A stretch of 64,000 nucleotides of DNA from Mycolicibacterium fallax (GTDB taxonomy: Bacteria > Actinomycetota > Actinomycetes > Mycobacteriales > Mycobacteriaceae), in contig NZ_AP022603.1 of the NCBI RefSeq assembly GCF_010726955.1, positions 2,046,001-2,110,000 on the forward strand, read 5' to 3'. Position numbers and translations under genes: made by a program. This document shows, one piece after another, positions 20,055-31,461 of the stretch. The notes under the pieces were generated by a model, which saw nothing but the letters and a program-made list of their open reading frames with translations, did not search any database and was not told the DNA's origin. Numbering within the stretch: the stretch's first letter is position 1; each line of letters opens with the position of its first letter.

Positions 20055-21077
20055 CTACCCGGTTGGCCCCGGCTTGCCCTTGTGGTCGCCGTACGGCTCG
20101 TCACGCTCCCGGACGGCCTCGCGGAACCCGACGGTCGCCGCCCGCAGCTGGAAGGCGTAGCCCTCCCGGGTGTGCCGCGACACCCCGTCGAAGACGGTGC
20201 TGATCATGGTGGAGTTCGCCACGCCCTGCGCCAGCAGCGCCGAGTTCAATGCGAGTTTGGCCATCATCAGCTGGTTGACCGGCATCCGGGCGATCCGCTC
20301 GACGAGGTCTTCGGCGCGCTCGTCGAGGGACTCCGGCGGGCAGGATTCGACCGCCAGCCCCCATTCCGCGGCCTGCCGTCCGCTGATCCGATCGCCGGTG
20401 AACAGCAGGCGTTTGGCCCGCTGGTCGCCGAGCCGGTGCGCCCACATCCCGGCGGCCGGGATGCCCCAGACCCGGGTCGGCGGGTAGCCGATCATCGCGT
20501 CGTCGGCACAGATGATCTGGTCGCAGTACAACGCGATGTCGGTGCCGCCGGCGATCGCGAAGCCGTGGATCTTCGCGACGGTCGGTTTGTTCGCGTGCAG
20601 CAGCGAGGCGAAGCCCTTGTTGAAGCGGCTCATCATCGCGTAGTCGAGCATCGGATCCCAGCCGCGCCACGGATTGTGGTTGCTGGCCTGCACCACCGGG
20701 TCGATGGCGCTGCCTGCGGTGGCGTGCTCACCGACCCCGCCGCCGCCGGCCCCGCCCTCGGCGAAGATCTGCAGGTCGTAGCCGCCGCAGAAGCCCTTGC
20801 CACGCCCGGACAGCAGCACCACGTGCACTCGGGGGTCGAGGTCGGCGGTCTCGACGGCGTGCGCGAGGTCCAGCGGGGTGTCCGCGGTGATCGCGTTGCC
20901 CTGCTCGGGGCGGTTGAAGGTGATCCGGGCGATCCGGCCGGTGCGCCGATAGGTCAGCGTGCGGTAGTCCCGGTCGTCGGCGGGTTCGGGGCGGTCGCGC
21001 CAGGGCGAGTCCGGCGCCTCGGTCCAGTTCTCGTACCAGGCCGCTGCGCGGTTTCCGTCATGGTCGTGCTGTTGCAC
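20055..21077 (-). CDS. Crotonase-superfamily enoyl-CoA hydratase/isomerase
   Basis: A protein of about 340 residues. The crotonase oxyanion-hole segments are visible as SGRGKGFCGGYDL (near residue 100) and KIHGFAIAGGTDIALYCDQI (near 180). The family acts on CoA thioesters in fatty acid or steroid side-chain turnover; the specific substrate is not evident. It is longer than usual enoyl-CoA hydratases because of an N-terminal region (WYENWTEAPDSPWR) and an insertion after the first motif. I chose the GTG at 21077; no good alternative is in frame nearby. It is transcribed alone, divergent from dacB1. Confidence 0.82.
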   Translation of the reverse strand: MQQHDHDGNRAAAWYENWTEAPDSPWRDRPEPADDRDYRTLTYRRTGRIARITFNRPEQGNAITADTPLDLAHAVETADLDPRVHVVLLSGRGKGFCGGYDLQIFAEGGAGGGGVGEHATAGSAIDPVVQASNHNPWRGWDPMLDYAMMSRFNKGFASLLHANKPTVAKIHGFAIAGGTDIALYCDQIICADDAMIGYPPTRVWGIPAAGMWAHRLGDQRAKRLLFTGDRISGRQAAEWGLAVESCPPESLDERAEDLVERIARMPVNQLMMAKLALNSALLAQGVANSTMISTVFDGVSRHTREGYAFQLRAATVGFREAVRERDEPYGDHKGKPGPTG

Positions 21078-21260
21078 CTGCGGGTCCTCACTGTTGGATC
21101 GGGTCGGGCACGCCGAGGGCTCGGCGCAACAGCTTTGGGTCAAGCAATCGATCCGGCGCCGAAATCGCCGCCTCTCAAGTAACAATCGCAACTTTAATCC
21201 CACCAGCCACAGCGCGGCGCGGCAAGATCGCCGCTCCGCTGGCCTACTCTGCTCCTCACC

Positions 21261-22517
21261 ATGCTGACTTCACGTAGCCCCCGGACCCGGCTGGCGGCGC
21301 TGACGGCGGCGCTGTTCATCGCCGCCGCGCCGGCCGCGCTGACCCCGGCCACGGCGCTGGCCGACCCCGAGCCGCCCGCCCCGGAATGCCCGTTCCGGAT
21401 CACCACCCCACCGGCCGTCGACGCCTCCGAGGTGCCCAAGCCCGGCGAGCCCGAACCCGGCCCGCTGGCGGTGCCCGCCAAGACCGTCGGTGGGTCCGAT
21501 CTGGCCGGCTGCGGCATCATCACCGCCGCCGACACCCCGCCGGTGCCCGGGGACGTCTCCGCCGAGGCCTGGCTGGTCGCCGACCTGGACTCCGGCGAGG
21601 TGATCGCCGCCCGCGACCCGCACGGCAGGCACCGGCCCGCCTCGGTGATCAAGGCGCTGACCGCGATGGCCTCGATCAACGAACTCAACCTGAACAAGCC
21701 GGTCGCCGGCACCGTCGAGGACGCCCGCTCCGAGGGCACCAAGGTCGGCGTCGACGTCGGCGGCACCTACACCGTCAACGACCTGCTGCACGGGCTGCTG
21801 ATGCACTCCGGCAACGACGCCGCGCACGCGCTGGCCGGCCAGCTCGGCGGCATGCCGGTGGCCCTGGGCAAGCTCAACACGATGGCCGCCCTGCTGGGCG
21901 CCCGCGACACCCGGGTCGCCACCCCGTCCGGGCTGGACGGCCCCGGCATGAGCACCTCGGCCTACGACATCGGCCTGATCTACCGGTACGCCTGGCAGAA
22001 CCCGACGTTCGCCCAGATCGTGGCCACCCGGACCTACAACTTCCCCGGCCACTTCACCCCGGAGACCGGCGACCACCCGGCCTACGAGCTGGAGAACGAC
22101 AACAAGCTGCTGGTCAACTACCCCGGCGCCCTCGGCGGCAAGACCGGCTACACCGACGACGCCGGACAGACCTTCGTCGGCGCGGCCGAGCGGGACGGCC
22201 GCCGGCTGGTGGCGGTGCTGCTGCGCGGCACCCGCCAGCCCATCGCGCCGTGGGAGCAGGCCGCCCGGCTGCTGGACTACGGCTTCGCGACCGCGCCCGG
22301 CACCGCGATCGGCCAGCTGGTCGACCCCGACCCGGCGCTGACCCGCGTCGAACCCGAGCCGACCGCCGCCGTCAACGCCGCCACCCTGATCCCGGCCGCC
22401 GACGCGACGCCGGTGCGGGTGGGCGTCGGAGTGGTCGGCACCCTGGTGGTGTTCAGCCTGATCATGGTCGCCCGGTCGATCAACCGTCGCAGCGTCGGCG
22501 CCGGCCTGGCCCGCTGA
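21261..22517 (+). CDS. dacB1: D-alanyl-D-alanine carboxypeptidase DacB1
   Basis: A 418-residue penicillin-binding protein that trims the terminal D-Ala of peptidoglycan stem peptides. It has a signal peptide (residues 1-34, ending in ALA-DP) and catalytic motifs S-x-x-K ([11 protein letters not shown], about 125), SGN (MHSGNDAAH, about 185) and KTG ([11 protein letters not shown], about 293). A C-terminal membrane helix (about 385-405) is followed by basic residues. It is the homologue of Rv3330 and acts outside the cytoplasmic membrane. The Pro-rich stretch after the signal peptide is typical of mycobacterial exported proteins. Confidence 0.94.
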   Translation: MLTSRSPRTRLAALTAALFIAAAPAALTPATALADPEPPAPECPFRITTPPAVDASEVPKPGEPEPGPLAVPAKTVGGSDLAGCGIITAADTPPVPGDVSAEAWLVADLDSGEVIAARDPHGRHRPASVIKALTAMASINELNLNKPVAGTVEDARSEGTKVGVDVGGTYTVNDLLHGLLMHSGNDAAHALAGQLGGMPVALGKLNTMAALLGARDTRVATPSGLDGPGMSTSAYDIGLIYRYAWQNPTFAQIVATRTYNFPGHFTPETGDHPAYELENDNKLLVNYPGALGGKTGYTDDAGQTFVGAAERDGRRLVAVLLRGTRQPIAPWEQAARLLDYGFATAPGTAIGQLVDPDPALTRVEPEPTAAVNAATLIPAADATPVRVGVGVVGTLVVFSLIMVARSINRRSVGAGLAR

Positions 22518-22529
22518 GCCCGCCTCGGG

Positions 22530-23399
22530 TCAGCGCGCCCAGCGCCCCAACAGCCCGGCGGCCTGCCCGCAGAGGTCGTCGAGCACCACCGCGGCCGGAC
22601 GCGCGGCGCGCACCGCCCCGACGCCCTGGCCGGCGTTGACCGGCAGCGCGGCGCCGTCGGCGTCGACGAGCACCCGCTCCGGCTGCCACGACGGCCACGA
22701 ATAGCCCAGCGCCAGGTCGAACTCGCTGGTGTTGACGGTGTCGGTGGACGCCGCGGCCAGCAGCAGATCGCGGTCGGCGGGCCGGGTCAGCGCCTCGGTG
22801 CTGGCCGCCAGCACCGTGCCCAGCCACGCCCCGGCCGCCCCGGCGGCCAGCACCGCGGCCAGCGCCCGGCCGGTGGCGATCCCGCCGGCGGCCAGCACCG
22901 GCACCTCGACCGCGTCGAGCACCTCGGCCAGCAGCGGCAGCGTGCCGACCCGCGGCTCGCCGTGCCCGCCGCCCTCGGCGCCGCGGGCCACCAGCACCTG
23001 GACCCCGGCGTCGACCGCGCGCAGCGCCGCGGGCACGGAGGCGACCTGGGTGGCCGTGCTGATGCCCGCGGCGCGCGCCCGGGACACCCAGGACCACTCG
23101 TCGCCGAAACTGACGCACAGCAGGTCCGGGCGGGCGGCCAGCGCGGTGTCCAGCAGACCCGGTGCGGCCTCGGTCACCCAGTGCACCAGGCCGATGCCGA
23201 ACGGCCGGACCGCGCCGAGCTCGGCCAGCTCGGCGGTCAGTGCCTCGGCGCTGGCGGCCGAGCCCATCCCGATCATCCCCAGCCCGCCGGCCGCGCTGAC
23301 CGCGGCGGCCAGCCGGCCGCCGGCCGCGCCGCCCATCGGCGCGTTGACGACCGGGTGGCGCAGACCCAGCGAGGCACTCCACGGCGTCGCGATCGGCAT
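22530..23399 (-). CDS. Nitronate monooxygenase-like FMN enzyme
   Basis: A 289-residue TIM-barrel flavoprotein of the 2-nitropropane dioxygenase class. HPVVNAPMGGAAGGRLAAAV at the N-terminus, VQVLVARGAEGGGHGE (near residue 125) and VLAAGGIATGRALAAVLAAG (FMN phosphate loop, near 165) are visible. It may detoxify alkyl nitronates such as propionate 3-nitronate. The ATG at 23399 fits the family; upstream in-frame sequence overlaps the riboswitch of the divergent gene. It converges with dacB1 over 12 bases. Confidence 0.85.
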   Translation of the reverse strand: MPIATPWSASLGLRHPVVNAPMGGAAGGRLAAAVSAAGGLGMIGMGSAASAEALTAELAELGAVRPFGIGLVHWVTEAAPGLLDTALAARPDLLCVSFGDEWSWVSRARAAGISTATQVASVPAALRAVDAGVQVLVARGAEGGGHGEPRVGTLPLLAEVLDAVEVPVLAAGGIATGRALAAVLAAGAAGAWLGTVLAASTEALTRPADRDLLLAAASTDTVNTSEFDLALGYSWPSWQPERVLVDADGAALPVNAGQGVGAVRAARPAAVVLDDLCGQAAGLLGRWAR

Positions 23400-23433
23400 G
23401 GCCGCGACGCTACTCGGGTTGCTACCGTCGCCA

Positions 23434-23494
23434 GTGCCACACCCCGTGGCACCGGACGAGGGGCCCCGTACCCGGTCAGCGACAAGACGGCGCC
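23434..23494 (+). ncRNA. Guanidine-III (ykkC-III) riboswitch
   Basis: From 23452 the sequence CCGGACGAGG, then CCCGTACCCGGTCAG, then GACAAGACGGCGCC, matches almost base for base the guanidine-III aptamer I recall from Thermobifida fusca. GGCCCCGT can pair with ACGGCGCC to form the pseudoknot (one C-C mismatch). It is followed at once by GGAAGG, the ribosome binding site, so ligand binding could control access to it. A perfect 7-bp hairpin (23434-23452) abuts it on the 5' side. The gene downstream is an SMR guanidinium exporter, as expected for this class. Confidence 0.9.
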
Positions 23495-23508
23495 GGAAGG
23501 TTGCTGTC

Positions 23509-23826
23509 ATGGCCTGGCTGATCCTGGTGCTCTCCGGCGCGCTGGAGGCGGTGTGGGCGACCGCGCTGAGCCGCTCCGACGGGCTGACCCGCCCGATTCC
23601 CACCGCGATCTTCGGGGTGTCGGTGGTGATCTCGATGTTCGGGCTGGGCTACGCGATGCGCTTCCTGCCGCCGGGCACCAGCTACGCGGTGTGGGTCGGC
23701 ATCGGTGCCGCGCTGACCGTGCTGGTCGCCATGATCACCGGCACCGAGGCGGCCTCGCTGGCCAAGGTGGCCCTGCTGACCGGCCTGATCGGCTGCGTCA
23801 TCGGGCTGCAACTGGTCAGTCAGTGA
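23509..23826 (+). CDS. gdx: Gdx/SugE-type SMR guanidinium exporter
   Basis: A 105-residue protein with four transmembrane helices, the small multidrug resistance fold. GALEAVWATALSRSDGLTRP has the conserved membrane Glu (near residue 13) and Trp, and LPPGTSYAVWVGIGA is the SugE/Gdx signature. It exchanges guanidinium for protons as a dual-topology dimer. The guanidine-III riboswitch directly upstream supports guanidinium rather than general quaternary ammonium as substrate. Confidence 0.93.
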   Translation: MAWLILVLSGALEAVWATALSRSDGLTRPIPTAIFGVSVVISMFGLGYAMRFLPPGTSYAVWVGIGAALTVLVAMITGTEAASLAKVALLTGLIGCVIGLQLVSQ

Positions 23827-23847
23827 CGCCGGGCCCGCGACGACGGG

Positions 23848-24891
23848 TCAGCGACGACGGCGGCGGCCCAGCAGCCAGCCGCCGACCCCCGCCGCCGCGG
23901 CCGCCGCGGCGGCCGGCCCCAGCGCGGGCCGGGTGATCACCCGGTTGCGGATCACCGCCGGCCCGGGCGGCACGATCTCCGGGGCCAGGTTCTCCCGCGC
24001 GGTGGCCGCCCACGCGGTGGCGAACAGCACCAGCCGCGCGGTGACGTAGGCGAACACCATCAGGCCGAGTACCGGGCCGAACGTCGCCCCGGCCGGGCCG
24101 GTGAGCACCGACTTGAGGTAGATCGAGGCGACCTGCTTGAACGCCTCGAAGCCGACGGCGGCGATCAGCCCGGCCCGCAGACAGGACCGCAGGCTGGCCG
24201 ATTCGCGTGGCAGCCGGGCGATCATCCAGGTGAACAGCGCCCAGCCGACCAGCACCGACATCACGATCGACGCCGCCCGCAGCGCCGCCGAGGTCAGCGG
24301 CGAGTCCGGCACCCCGGCCCAGCGCAGCAGGTCGGCCAGCAGCGAGGTGCTGCCGAGGGCGGTCAGCCCGATGGTCAGCCCGAGCGCCACCCCCGCCGAG
24401 GCCAGCGCACCCAGGTCCGACAGCTTGCCGCGAATGAAGGTCGGCTTGACGGTGCGCTGGCTGCCCCACATCTGGGTCAGCGCCTCCCGGACGTTGTTCA
24501 TCCAGCCCAGCCCGGCCCACGCCGCGGTGGCCAGGCCGATCACCCCGACGGAGGTGCGCGAGGCGATCGCGGAATCCATCAGCGCGATCAGCTGCTCCCC
24601 CAGCTCCCCGGACACCACGCCCTTGATCTGCCCCTCGATGCTGTCGAGCAGCTCGGGGTGGTTGACCAGGATGAAGCCGCCGACCGCAAACGCCACCATC
24701 AGCAGCGGGAACAGCGAGAAGATCGTGTAGTAGGTGATGCCGGCGGCGTAGAAGTCGCCCTTGCTGTCGTTGTAGCGCTGCTGGGCCCGCCAGACATGGT
24801 CGAACCAGCGCCAGCGGGCCCGCAACCGAGCCAGGACGCCCGGGCGCGCTGCCGTCTCCGGCAGCTCCGCTCGCGCGTCCGTCGTTGTCAT
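23848..24891 (-). CDS. YihY/BrkB-family inner membrane protein
   Basis: A 347-residue integral membrane protein (Rv3335c type). Family signature GITYYTIFSLFPLLMVAF lies near residue 52, and about six helices follow. The C-terminus is Ala-rich and ends in a run of Arg. The family was once called ribonuclease BN by mistake; the true role is unknown, probably an envelope transporter or structural protein. It is the last gene of xthA-trpS-yihY, 1 base after the trpS stop. Confidence 0.88.
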   Translation of the reverse strand: MTTTDARAELPETAARPGVLARLRARWRWFDHVWRAQQRYNDSKGDFYAAGITYYTIFSLFPLLMVAFAVGGFILVNHPELLDSIEGQIKGVVSGELGEQLIALMDSAIASRTSVGVIGLATAAWAGLGWMNNVREALTQMWGSQRTVKPTFIRGKLSDLGALASAGVALGLTIGLTALGSTSLLADLLRWAGVPDSPLTSAALRAASIVMSVLVGWALFTWMIARLPRESASLRSCLRAGLIAAVGFEAFKQVASIYLKSVLTGPAGATFGPVLGLMVFAYVTARLVLFATAWAATARENLAPEIVPPGPAVIRNRVITRPALGPAAAAAAAAGVGGWLLGRRRRR

Positions 24892-24892
24892 C

Positions 24893-26778
<1,886 letters not shown>

Positions 26779-26857
26779 GGCCGTCAAGGTTAGGTCACCG
26801 CCGCGACCCGGCCCCGGCCCGATACCGGCGGTACCGGCTGATTGCTACTGTCAAGGA

Positions 26858-27697
26858 ATGAGGCCCGTGCGCGACGCCATTCACCTGGGATCCGGCGAAC
26901 CGGTGCTGCTGCTGCACCCGTTCATGATGTCGCAGAACGTCTGGAAGGACGTCGCGCCAATGCTGGCCGACACCGGCCGCTACGAGGTGTACGCCCCCAC
27001 CATGCCCGGCCACAACGGCGGGGTGAAGGCCCGGATGTTCCTCGACACCAAGGAACTCGCCGACGACGTCGAGCGGCGGATGGACGAGCTGGGCTGGCCC
27101 ACCGCGCACATCGTCGGCAATTCGCTGGGCGGCTGGGTGGCCTTCGAGATGATGCGCCGCGGCCGGGCCCGCACCCTGACCGCAATCGCCCCGGCCGGCG
27201 GCTGGCGACACTTCTCCCCGGTCAAGTTCGAGATCGTGGCCAAGTTCCTGCTCGGCTTCCCGGTCTGGATCATCGCCAAGCTGCTGGGTGCCGGGCGGGT
27301 GCTGAAGTTCCCGTTCACCCGCTGGTTCGCCAGCGTGCCGATCAGCGCGACGCCGCAGGCCCTGCCGGAGGCCGACCTGCCCGCCATCCTCGACGACGTC
27401 ACGCACTGCGCGGCCTACTACCAGCTGCTGGTCAAGGCACTGCTGCTGCCGGGACTGCAGGAGCTGGCCAACGCCGACGCCCCGACCAACCTGGTGCTCT
27501 GCGAGAAGGACCGGGTGCTGCCGCACCCGCGGTTCGCCCGCCAGTTCATCCGCGAGCTGCCCGCAGACACCGTGGTCACCCGGATGGACCGGGTCGGCCA
27601 CATCCCGATGTTCGAGGACCCGGCCCGCACCGCGGCGCTGATCACCGACTTCATCGAGGCGAACCGGGTTCCGCCGGCCGCCGAACAACCCGCCTGA
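26858..27697 (+). CDS. Alpha/beta-hydrolase fold protein
   Basis: A 279-residue protein with the nucleophile elbow GNSLGGW (Ser near residue 90), an oxyanion region at LHPFMMSQNVW, a later acidic residue in CEKDRVLPHP and the His in RVGHIPMFEDP. The catalytic triad therefore looks complete. A cap domain (about 115-195) contains a hydrophobic segment. M. tuberculosis has a broken counterpart in this position (Rv3337/Rv3338). The substrate is unknown; esterase, lipase or epoxide hydrolase activity is possible. Confidence 0.82.
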   Translation: MRPVRDAIHLGSGEPVLLLHPFMMSQNVWKDVAPMLADTGRYEVYAPTMPGHNGGVKARMFLDTKELADDVERRMDELGWPTAHIVGNSLGGWVAFEMMRRGRARTLTAIAPAGGWRHFSPVKFEIVAKFLLGFPVWIIAKLLGAGRVLKFPFTRWFASVPISATPQALPEADLPAILDDVTHCAAYYQLLVKALLLPGLQELANADAPTNLVLCEKDRVLPHPRFARQFIRELPADTVVTRMDRVGHIPMFEDPARTAALITDFIEANRVPPAAEQPA

Positions 27698-27747
27698 GAA
27701 GGCACCGAGCTGGCAGAGTTTCACCGGATTGCGATACTCTGCATATC

Positions 27748-27868
27748 GGTCATGAGCGCCAGCATCAAGCCCCGGCTTGCTGGCCGGCAACCCTCCACCG
27801 CGGTGGGGTGCCCCGGGTGATGACCAGGTTGAGTAGCCACGGCTACGCGGCAAGCGCGGGTCCGACCA
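27748..27868 (+). ncRNA. SAM-IV riboswitch upstream of metY
   Basis: GGTCATGAGCGCCAGCATCA, CCCCGGCTTGCTGGCCGGCA, ACCCTCC, GGGGTGCCCCGGGTGATGAC and GGTTGAGTAGCC occur in the order and spacing of the actinobacterial SAM-IV aptamer known upstream of Rv3340. Closing helix GGTCAT pairs with ATGACC. The following arm GTAGCC-ACG-GGCTAC is perfect. S-adenosylmethionine binding is expected to lower metY-metX expression. A TACTCT -10-like element lies near 27734. Confidence 0.95.
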
Positions 27869-27900
27869 TTCTCCGGGCCCCATAGAGACAAGGGAGCCTG

Positions 27901-27927
27901 ATGCGGTCCGATATGTGTCCCTGCTGA
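27901..27927 (+). CDS. Tiny Cys-ending leader ORF between the SAM-IV riboswitch and metY
   Basis: ATG plus seven codons encode MRSDMCPC, then TGA. AGGGAG lies 4 bases before the ATG, a good ribosome binding site. The ORF lies 33 bases after the riboswitch and 44 before metY. Short mycobacterial upstream ORFs with Cys codons are known to act as cysteine-sensing attenuators. The metY enzyme competes for reduced sulfur, so such a sensor would fit. Translation is inferred from the ribosome binding site only. Confidence 0.55.
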   Translation: MRSDMCPC

Positions 27928-27970
27928 GGTCAGTCAATCCACATCATTTGACCCCCGCAAGGAGAAGTTC

Positions 27971-29272
27971 GTGTCCACCCCCACCACGGCCGACTGGTCG
28001 TTTGAAACCAAGCAGATTCACGCCGGCCAGCAGCCCGACCCCGCCACCGGGGCGCGCGCGCTGCCGATCTACCAGACCACGTCGTATGTCTTCAACGACA
28101 CCGACCACGCCGCCGCGCTGTTCAGCCTGGCCGAGCCGGGCAACATCTACACCCGGATCATGAACCCGACCGCCGACGTCGTCGAGCAGCGGATCGCCGC
28201 GCTCGAGGGCGGGGTGGCCGGGCTGTTCCTGTCCTCCGGGCAGGCCGCGACGACGCTGGCGTTGCTCAACGTGGCCGGTGCCGGAGACCACATCGTGTCC
28301 TCACCCCGGCTCTACGGCGGCACCTACAACCTGCTGCACCACACGCTGCGCCGGCTCGGCATCGAGATCAGCTTCGTCGCCGATCCCGACGACCCGCAGT
28401 CCTGGGCCGCCCAGGTCCGGGAGAACACCCGGGCGTTCTTCGGCGAGACGATCTCCAACCCGCAGGGCGACATCTTCGACATCCCCGGCGTCGCCGAGGT
28501 CGCGCACGCCGACGGCATTCCGCTGATCCTGGACAACACCATCGCCACGCCGTACCTGATCCGGCCGTTCGAGCACGGCGCCGACGTCGTCGTGCACTCG
28601 GCCACGAAGTACCTCAGCGGGCACGGCACCGCGATCGCCGGGGTGATCGTCGACGGCGGCACCTTCGACTGGACCCAGGGCAGGCACCCCGGCTTCACCA
28701 CCGGCGACGACAGCTACCACGGCGTGGTGTACGCCGACCTGGGCGCACCGGCGTTCGCGCTCAAGGCCCGGGTGCAGCTGCTGCGCGACCTGGGCTCGGC
28801 CGGGTCGCCGTTCAACGCGTTCCTGGTGTCCCAGGGCCTGGAGACGCTGAGCCTGCGGGTCGAGCGGCACGTCGCCAACGCCGCGCGGGTGGCGCAGTTC
28901 CTGGCGGACCGCGACGAGGTCACCGCCGTGCACTACGCCGGGCTGCCGAGCTCGCCGTGGCACCAGCGGGCCCAGCGGCTGGCGCCGCGCGGCACCGGCG
29001 CGGTGCTGGCCTTCGAGCTGGCCGGCGGGCTGGCGGCCGGCAAGGCGTTCGTCGACGCGCTGACCCTGCACAGTCACGTCGCCAACATCGGCGACGTGCG
29101 CTCGCTGGTGATCCATCCGGCCTCGACCACCCACCAGCAGCTCTCCGAGGCCGAACAGCGGGCCTCCGGCGTGACGCCGGGCCTGGTCCGGCTGGCCGTC
29201 GGGATCGAGGGCATCGACGACATTCTGGCCGACCTGGAGCGCGGCCTGGCGGCCGCCGCGACCGCCGCCTAG
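27971..29272 (+). CDS. metY: O-acetylhomoserine sulfhydrylase (metC in M. tuberculosis naming)
   Basis: A 433-residue PLP enzyme of the Cys/Met metabolism family. YQTTSYVFNDTDHAAALF near the N-terminus, FLSSGQAATTLALLN, the PLP Lys in VVHSATKYLSGHGT (near residue 213) and HPASTTHQQL near the C-terminus are typical of MetY. It makes homocysteine from O-acetylhomoserine and sulfide. GTG start preceded by AAGGAG. It forms an operon with metX (gap 9 bases) under the SAM-IV riboswitch. Confidence 0.95.
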   Translation: MSTPTTADWSFETKQIHAGQQPDPATGARALPIYQTTSYVFNDTDHAAALFSLAEPGNIYTRIMNPTADVVEQRIAALEGGVAGLFLSSGQAATTLALLNVAGAGDHIVSSPRLYGGTYNLLHHTLRRLGIEISFVADPDDPQSWAAQVRENTRAFFGETISNPQGDIFDIPGVAEVAHADGIPLILDNTIATPYLIRPFEHGADVVVHSATKYLSGHGTAIAGVIVDGGTFDWTQGRHPGFTTGDDSYHGVVYADLGAPAFALKARVQLLRDLGSAGSPFNAFLVSQGLETLSLRVERHVANAARVAQFLADRDEVTAVHYAGLPSSPWHQRAQRLAPRGTGAVLAFELAGGLAAGKAFVDALTLHSHVANIGDVRSLVIHPASTTHQQLSEAEQRASGVTPGLVRLAVGIEGIDDILADLERGLAAAATAA

Positions 29273-29281
29273 GGGCGAGAG

Positions 29282-30406
29282 GTGACCATTTCCGAGATCC
29301 CAACCACCGTGGCCCTGCCGGCTCAGGGCGAGGTCGGCATCGTCGACATCGGTGAGCTGAAGCTGGAGAACGGCGCGCTGCTCGACAACGTCAGCATCGC
29401 CGTGCAGCGCTGGGGCGAGCTGTCCCCCACCCGGGACAACGCCGTCATCGCGCTGCACGCGCTGACCGGCGACTCGCACGTCATCGGGCCCGCCGGCCCC
29501 GGGCATCCCACCCCCGGCTGGTGGGACGGGATGGCCGGCCCCGGCGCGGCGATCGACACCGACCGCTGGTGCCTGATCGCGACGAACGTGCTGGGCGGCT
29601 GCCGCGGCTCGACCGGTCCGGGCTCGCTGGCCCGCGACGGCCGGCCGTGGGGCTCCCGGTTCCCGCAGCTGACCATCCGCGACCAGGTCGCCGCCGACGT
29701 GGCCGCGCTGGCCGCGCTCGGCATCACCGAGGTGGCGGCGGTGCTCGGCGGTTCGATGGGCGGTGCCCGGGCACTGGAATGGGCGCTGGCACACCCGGAA
29801 TCGGTGCGTGCGGCGCTGGTGCTGGCGGTCGGTGCGCGCGCCACCGCCGACCAGATCGGCACCCAGAGCACCCAGATCGCGGCGATCAAGACCGACCCGA
29901 ACTGGCTCGGCGGCGACTACCACGGCACCGGGCGGCGCCCGGACGCCGGCCTGGAGGTGGCCCGCCGGGTCGCGCATCTGACCTACCGCGGCGAGGTCGA
30001 GCTCGACGAGCGGTTCGGCAACGCCGCGCAGGGCGGTGAGGATCCGCTGACCGGCGGCCGGTACGCCGTGCAGAGCTACCTGGAACATCAGGGCGCCAAG
30101 CTGGTCAACCGGTTCGACGCGGGCAGCTACGTCGCGCTGTCCGACGCGCTGAGCAGCCACGACGTCGGCCGCGGCCGGGGCGGGGTGGCCGCGGCACTGG
30201 CGGCCTGCCCGGTGCCGACGGTCGTCGGCGGGATCACCTCCGACCGGCTCTACCCGCTGCGGCTGCAGCAGGAGATCGCCGAGCTGCTGCCCGGCTGCGC
30301 CGGCCTGGACGTCATCGACTCCCCGAGTGGGCACGACGGCTTCCTGATCGAGGCCGACGCGGTGGCGGCGCTGCTGCGCCGCACCCTCGAGCTGGCCGGG
30401 CAATGA
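29282..30406 (+). CDS. metX: Homoserine O-acetyltransferase (metA in M. tuberculosis naming)
   Basis: A 374-residue alpha/beta-hydrolase-fold acetyltransferase. The nucleophile is in [12 protein letters not shown] (Ser near residue 157). [12 protein letters not shown] holds the acid Asp, and [11 protein letters not shown] the catalytic His. HALTGDSHV is the family oxyanion segment. It acetylates homoserine, giving the substrate of MetY encoded just upstream. Its last 4 bases overlap the next gene (ATGA). Confidence 0.96.
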   Translation: MTISEIPTTVALPAQGEVGIVDIGELKLENGALLDNVSIAVQRWGELSPTRDNAVIALHALTGDSHVIGPAGPGHPTPGWWDGMAGPGAAIDTDRWCLIATNVLGGCRGSTGPGSLARDGRPWGSRFPQLTIRDQVAADVAALAALGITEVAAVLGGSMGGARALEWALAHPESVRAALVLAVGARATADQIGTQSTQIAAIKTDPNWLGGDYHGTGRRPDAGLEVARRVAHLTYRGEVELDERFGNAAQGGEDPLTGGRYAVQSYLEHQGAKLVNRFDAGSYVALSDALSSHDVGRGRGGVAAALAACPVPTVVGGITSDRLYPLRLQQEIAELLPGCAGLDVIDSPSGHDGFLIEADAVAALLRRTLELAGQ

Positions 30407-31137
30407 ACGCAACGCCGCGCTCGCTGTCCTTCGGCTCGCAGGCCGCGGCCTACGAGCGGGGCCGGCCCTCCTACCCGCCGGAGGCGGTTGACTGGCTGCT
30501 GCCCACCGGCGCGCGCACCGTGCTGGATCTGGGCGCGGGCACCGGGAAGCTGACCACCCGGCTGGTCGAACGCGGCCTGGACGTGGTGGCCGTCGACCCG
30601 ATCGCCGAGATGCTCGAGGTGCTCTCCGCGTCGCTGCCGGACACCCCCGCGCTGCTCGGCACCGCCGAGGAGATCCCGCTGCCCGACGACAGCGTCGACG
30701 CGGTGCTGGTCGCGCAGGCCTGGCACTGGGTGGACCCGGATCGGGCGATCCCGGAGGTGGCCCGGGTGCTGCGGCCCGGCGGCCGGCTCGGCCTGCTGTG
30801 GAACACCCCGGATCAGCGGCTGGGCTGGGTCCGCGAACTCGGCGAGATCGTCGGCTTCGACCACGATCCGCTCGATGCACATTCCGGGCTGCCCGCGCCG
30901 TTCGCCGAGGTGGCCCGGCACCGGGTGGAGTGGACCAACTACCTGACCCCGAAGGCGCTGATCGACCTGGTTGCCTCGCGCAGCTACTGCATCACCTCGC
31001 CGGCGGAGGTCCGGACCCGGGCGCTGCAGGGGGTACGCGATCTGCTGGCCCGGCACCCGGCGCTGACCAACTCCCCCGGCGTGGCGCTGCCCTACATCAC
31101 CACCTGCGTGCGCGCCGACCTGCCCGCGGGCGACTGA
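30403..31137 (+). CDS. Class I SAM-dependent methyltransferase
   Basis: A 244-residue methyltransferase (Rv3342 type). The SAM-binding motif [12 protein letters not shown] is near residue 43, the acidic loop [10 protein letters not shown] near 66, and [15 protein letters not shown] near 125. The substrate is unknown. It overlaps metX by 4 bases, so it belongs to the riboswitch-controlled metY-metX operon, which links a SAM-using enzyme to SAM supply. Confidence 0.88.
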   Translation: MNATPRSLSFGSQAAAYERGRPSYPPEAVDWLLPTGARTVLDLGAGTGKLTTRLVERGLDVVAVDPIAEMLEVLSASLPDTPALLGTAEEIPLPDDSVDAVLVAQAWHWVDPDRAIPEVARVLRPGGRLGLLWNTPDQRLGWVRELGEIVGFDHDPLDAHSGLPAPFAEVARHRVEWTNYLTPKALIDLVASRSYCITSPAEVRTRALQGVRDLLARHPALTNSPGVALPYITTCVRADLPAGD

Positions 31138-31161
31138 CCGCGGCGACCGGTCCGGGCGCGG

Positions 31162-31461
31162 TCAGCTGGTCCCGAGCGGGTCGATGGTCGCGGCGATGAA
31201 CATCATCGCGGTCGCGGCACTGGCCATGGTGGCGAAGTCCAGCGCGCGGGAGCGGATCACCAGCAGCCCGGCGGCCTCCTCGCCGAGCAGCAGCCGCAGC
31301 CCGGCGCCGACCGCCACCCCGATGCCGATCAGCAGCGCACCGCGGCGCCAGAACCCGGCGGCGACCAGACCGAACGCGCCGACGAAGATCAGGAACACGC
31401 AGATGATCGGCCACTGCCGACGGACCCCGGCCTGCCAGTTCCAGCCCGCGGCGGTGTTCAC
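31162..31461 (-). CDS. Small DUF3017-type membrane protein
   Basis: A 99-residue protein with three hydrophobic helices (about residues 17-37, 42-60 and 75-95), matching Rv3355c in size and in position next to folD. The GTG at 31461 overlaps the folD stop as GTGA. The frame continues upstream antisense-free but that part is a shadow of folD. Function unknown. Confidence 0.82.
   Translation of the reverse strand: MNTAAGWNWQAGVRRQWPIICVFLIFVGAFGLVAAGFWRRGALLIGIGVAVGAGLRLLLGEEAAGLLVIRSRALDFATMASAATAMMFIAATIDPLGTS

Noticed and set aside
28301..30880. An 859-codon minus-strand frame opposite metY and metX
   Set aside because: Antisense shadow of recognised genes; no family motif and biased composition.
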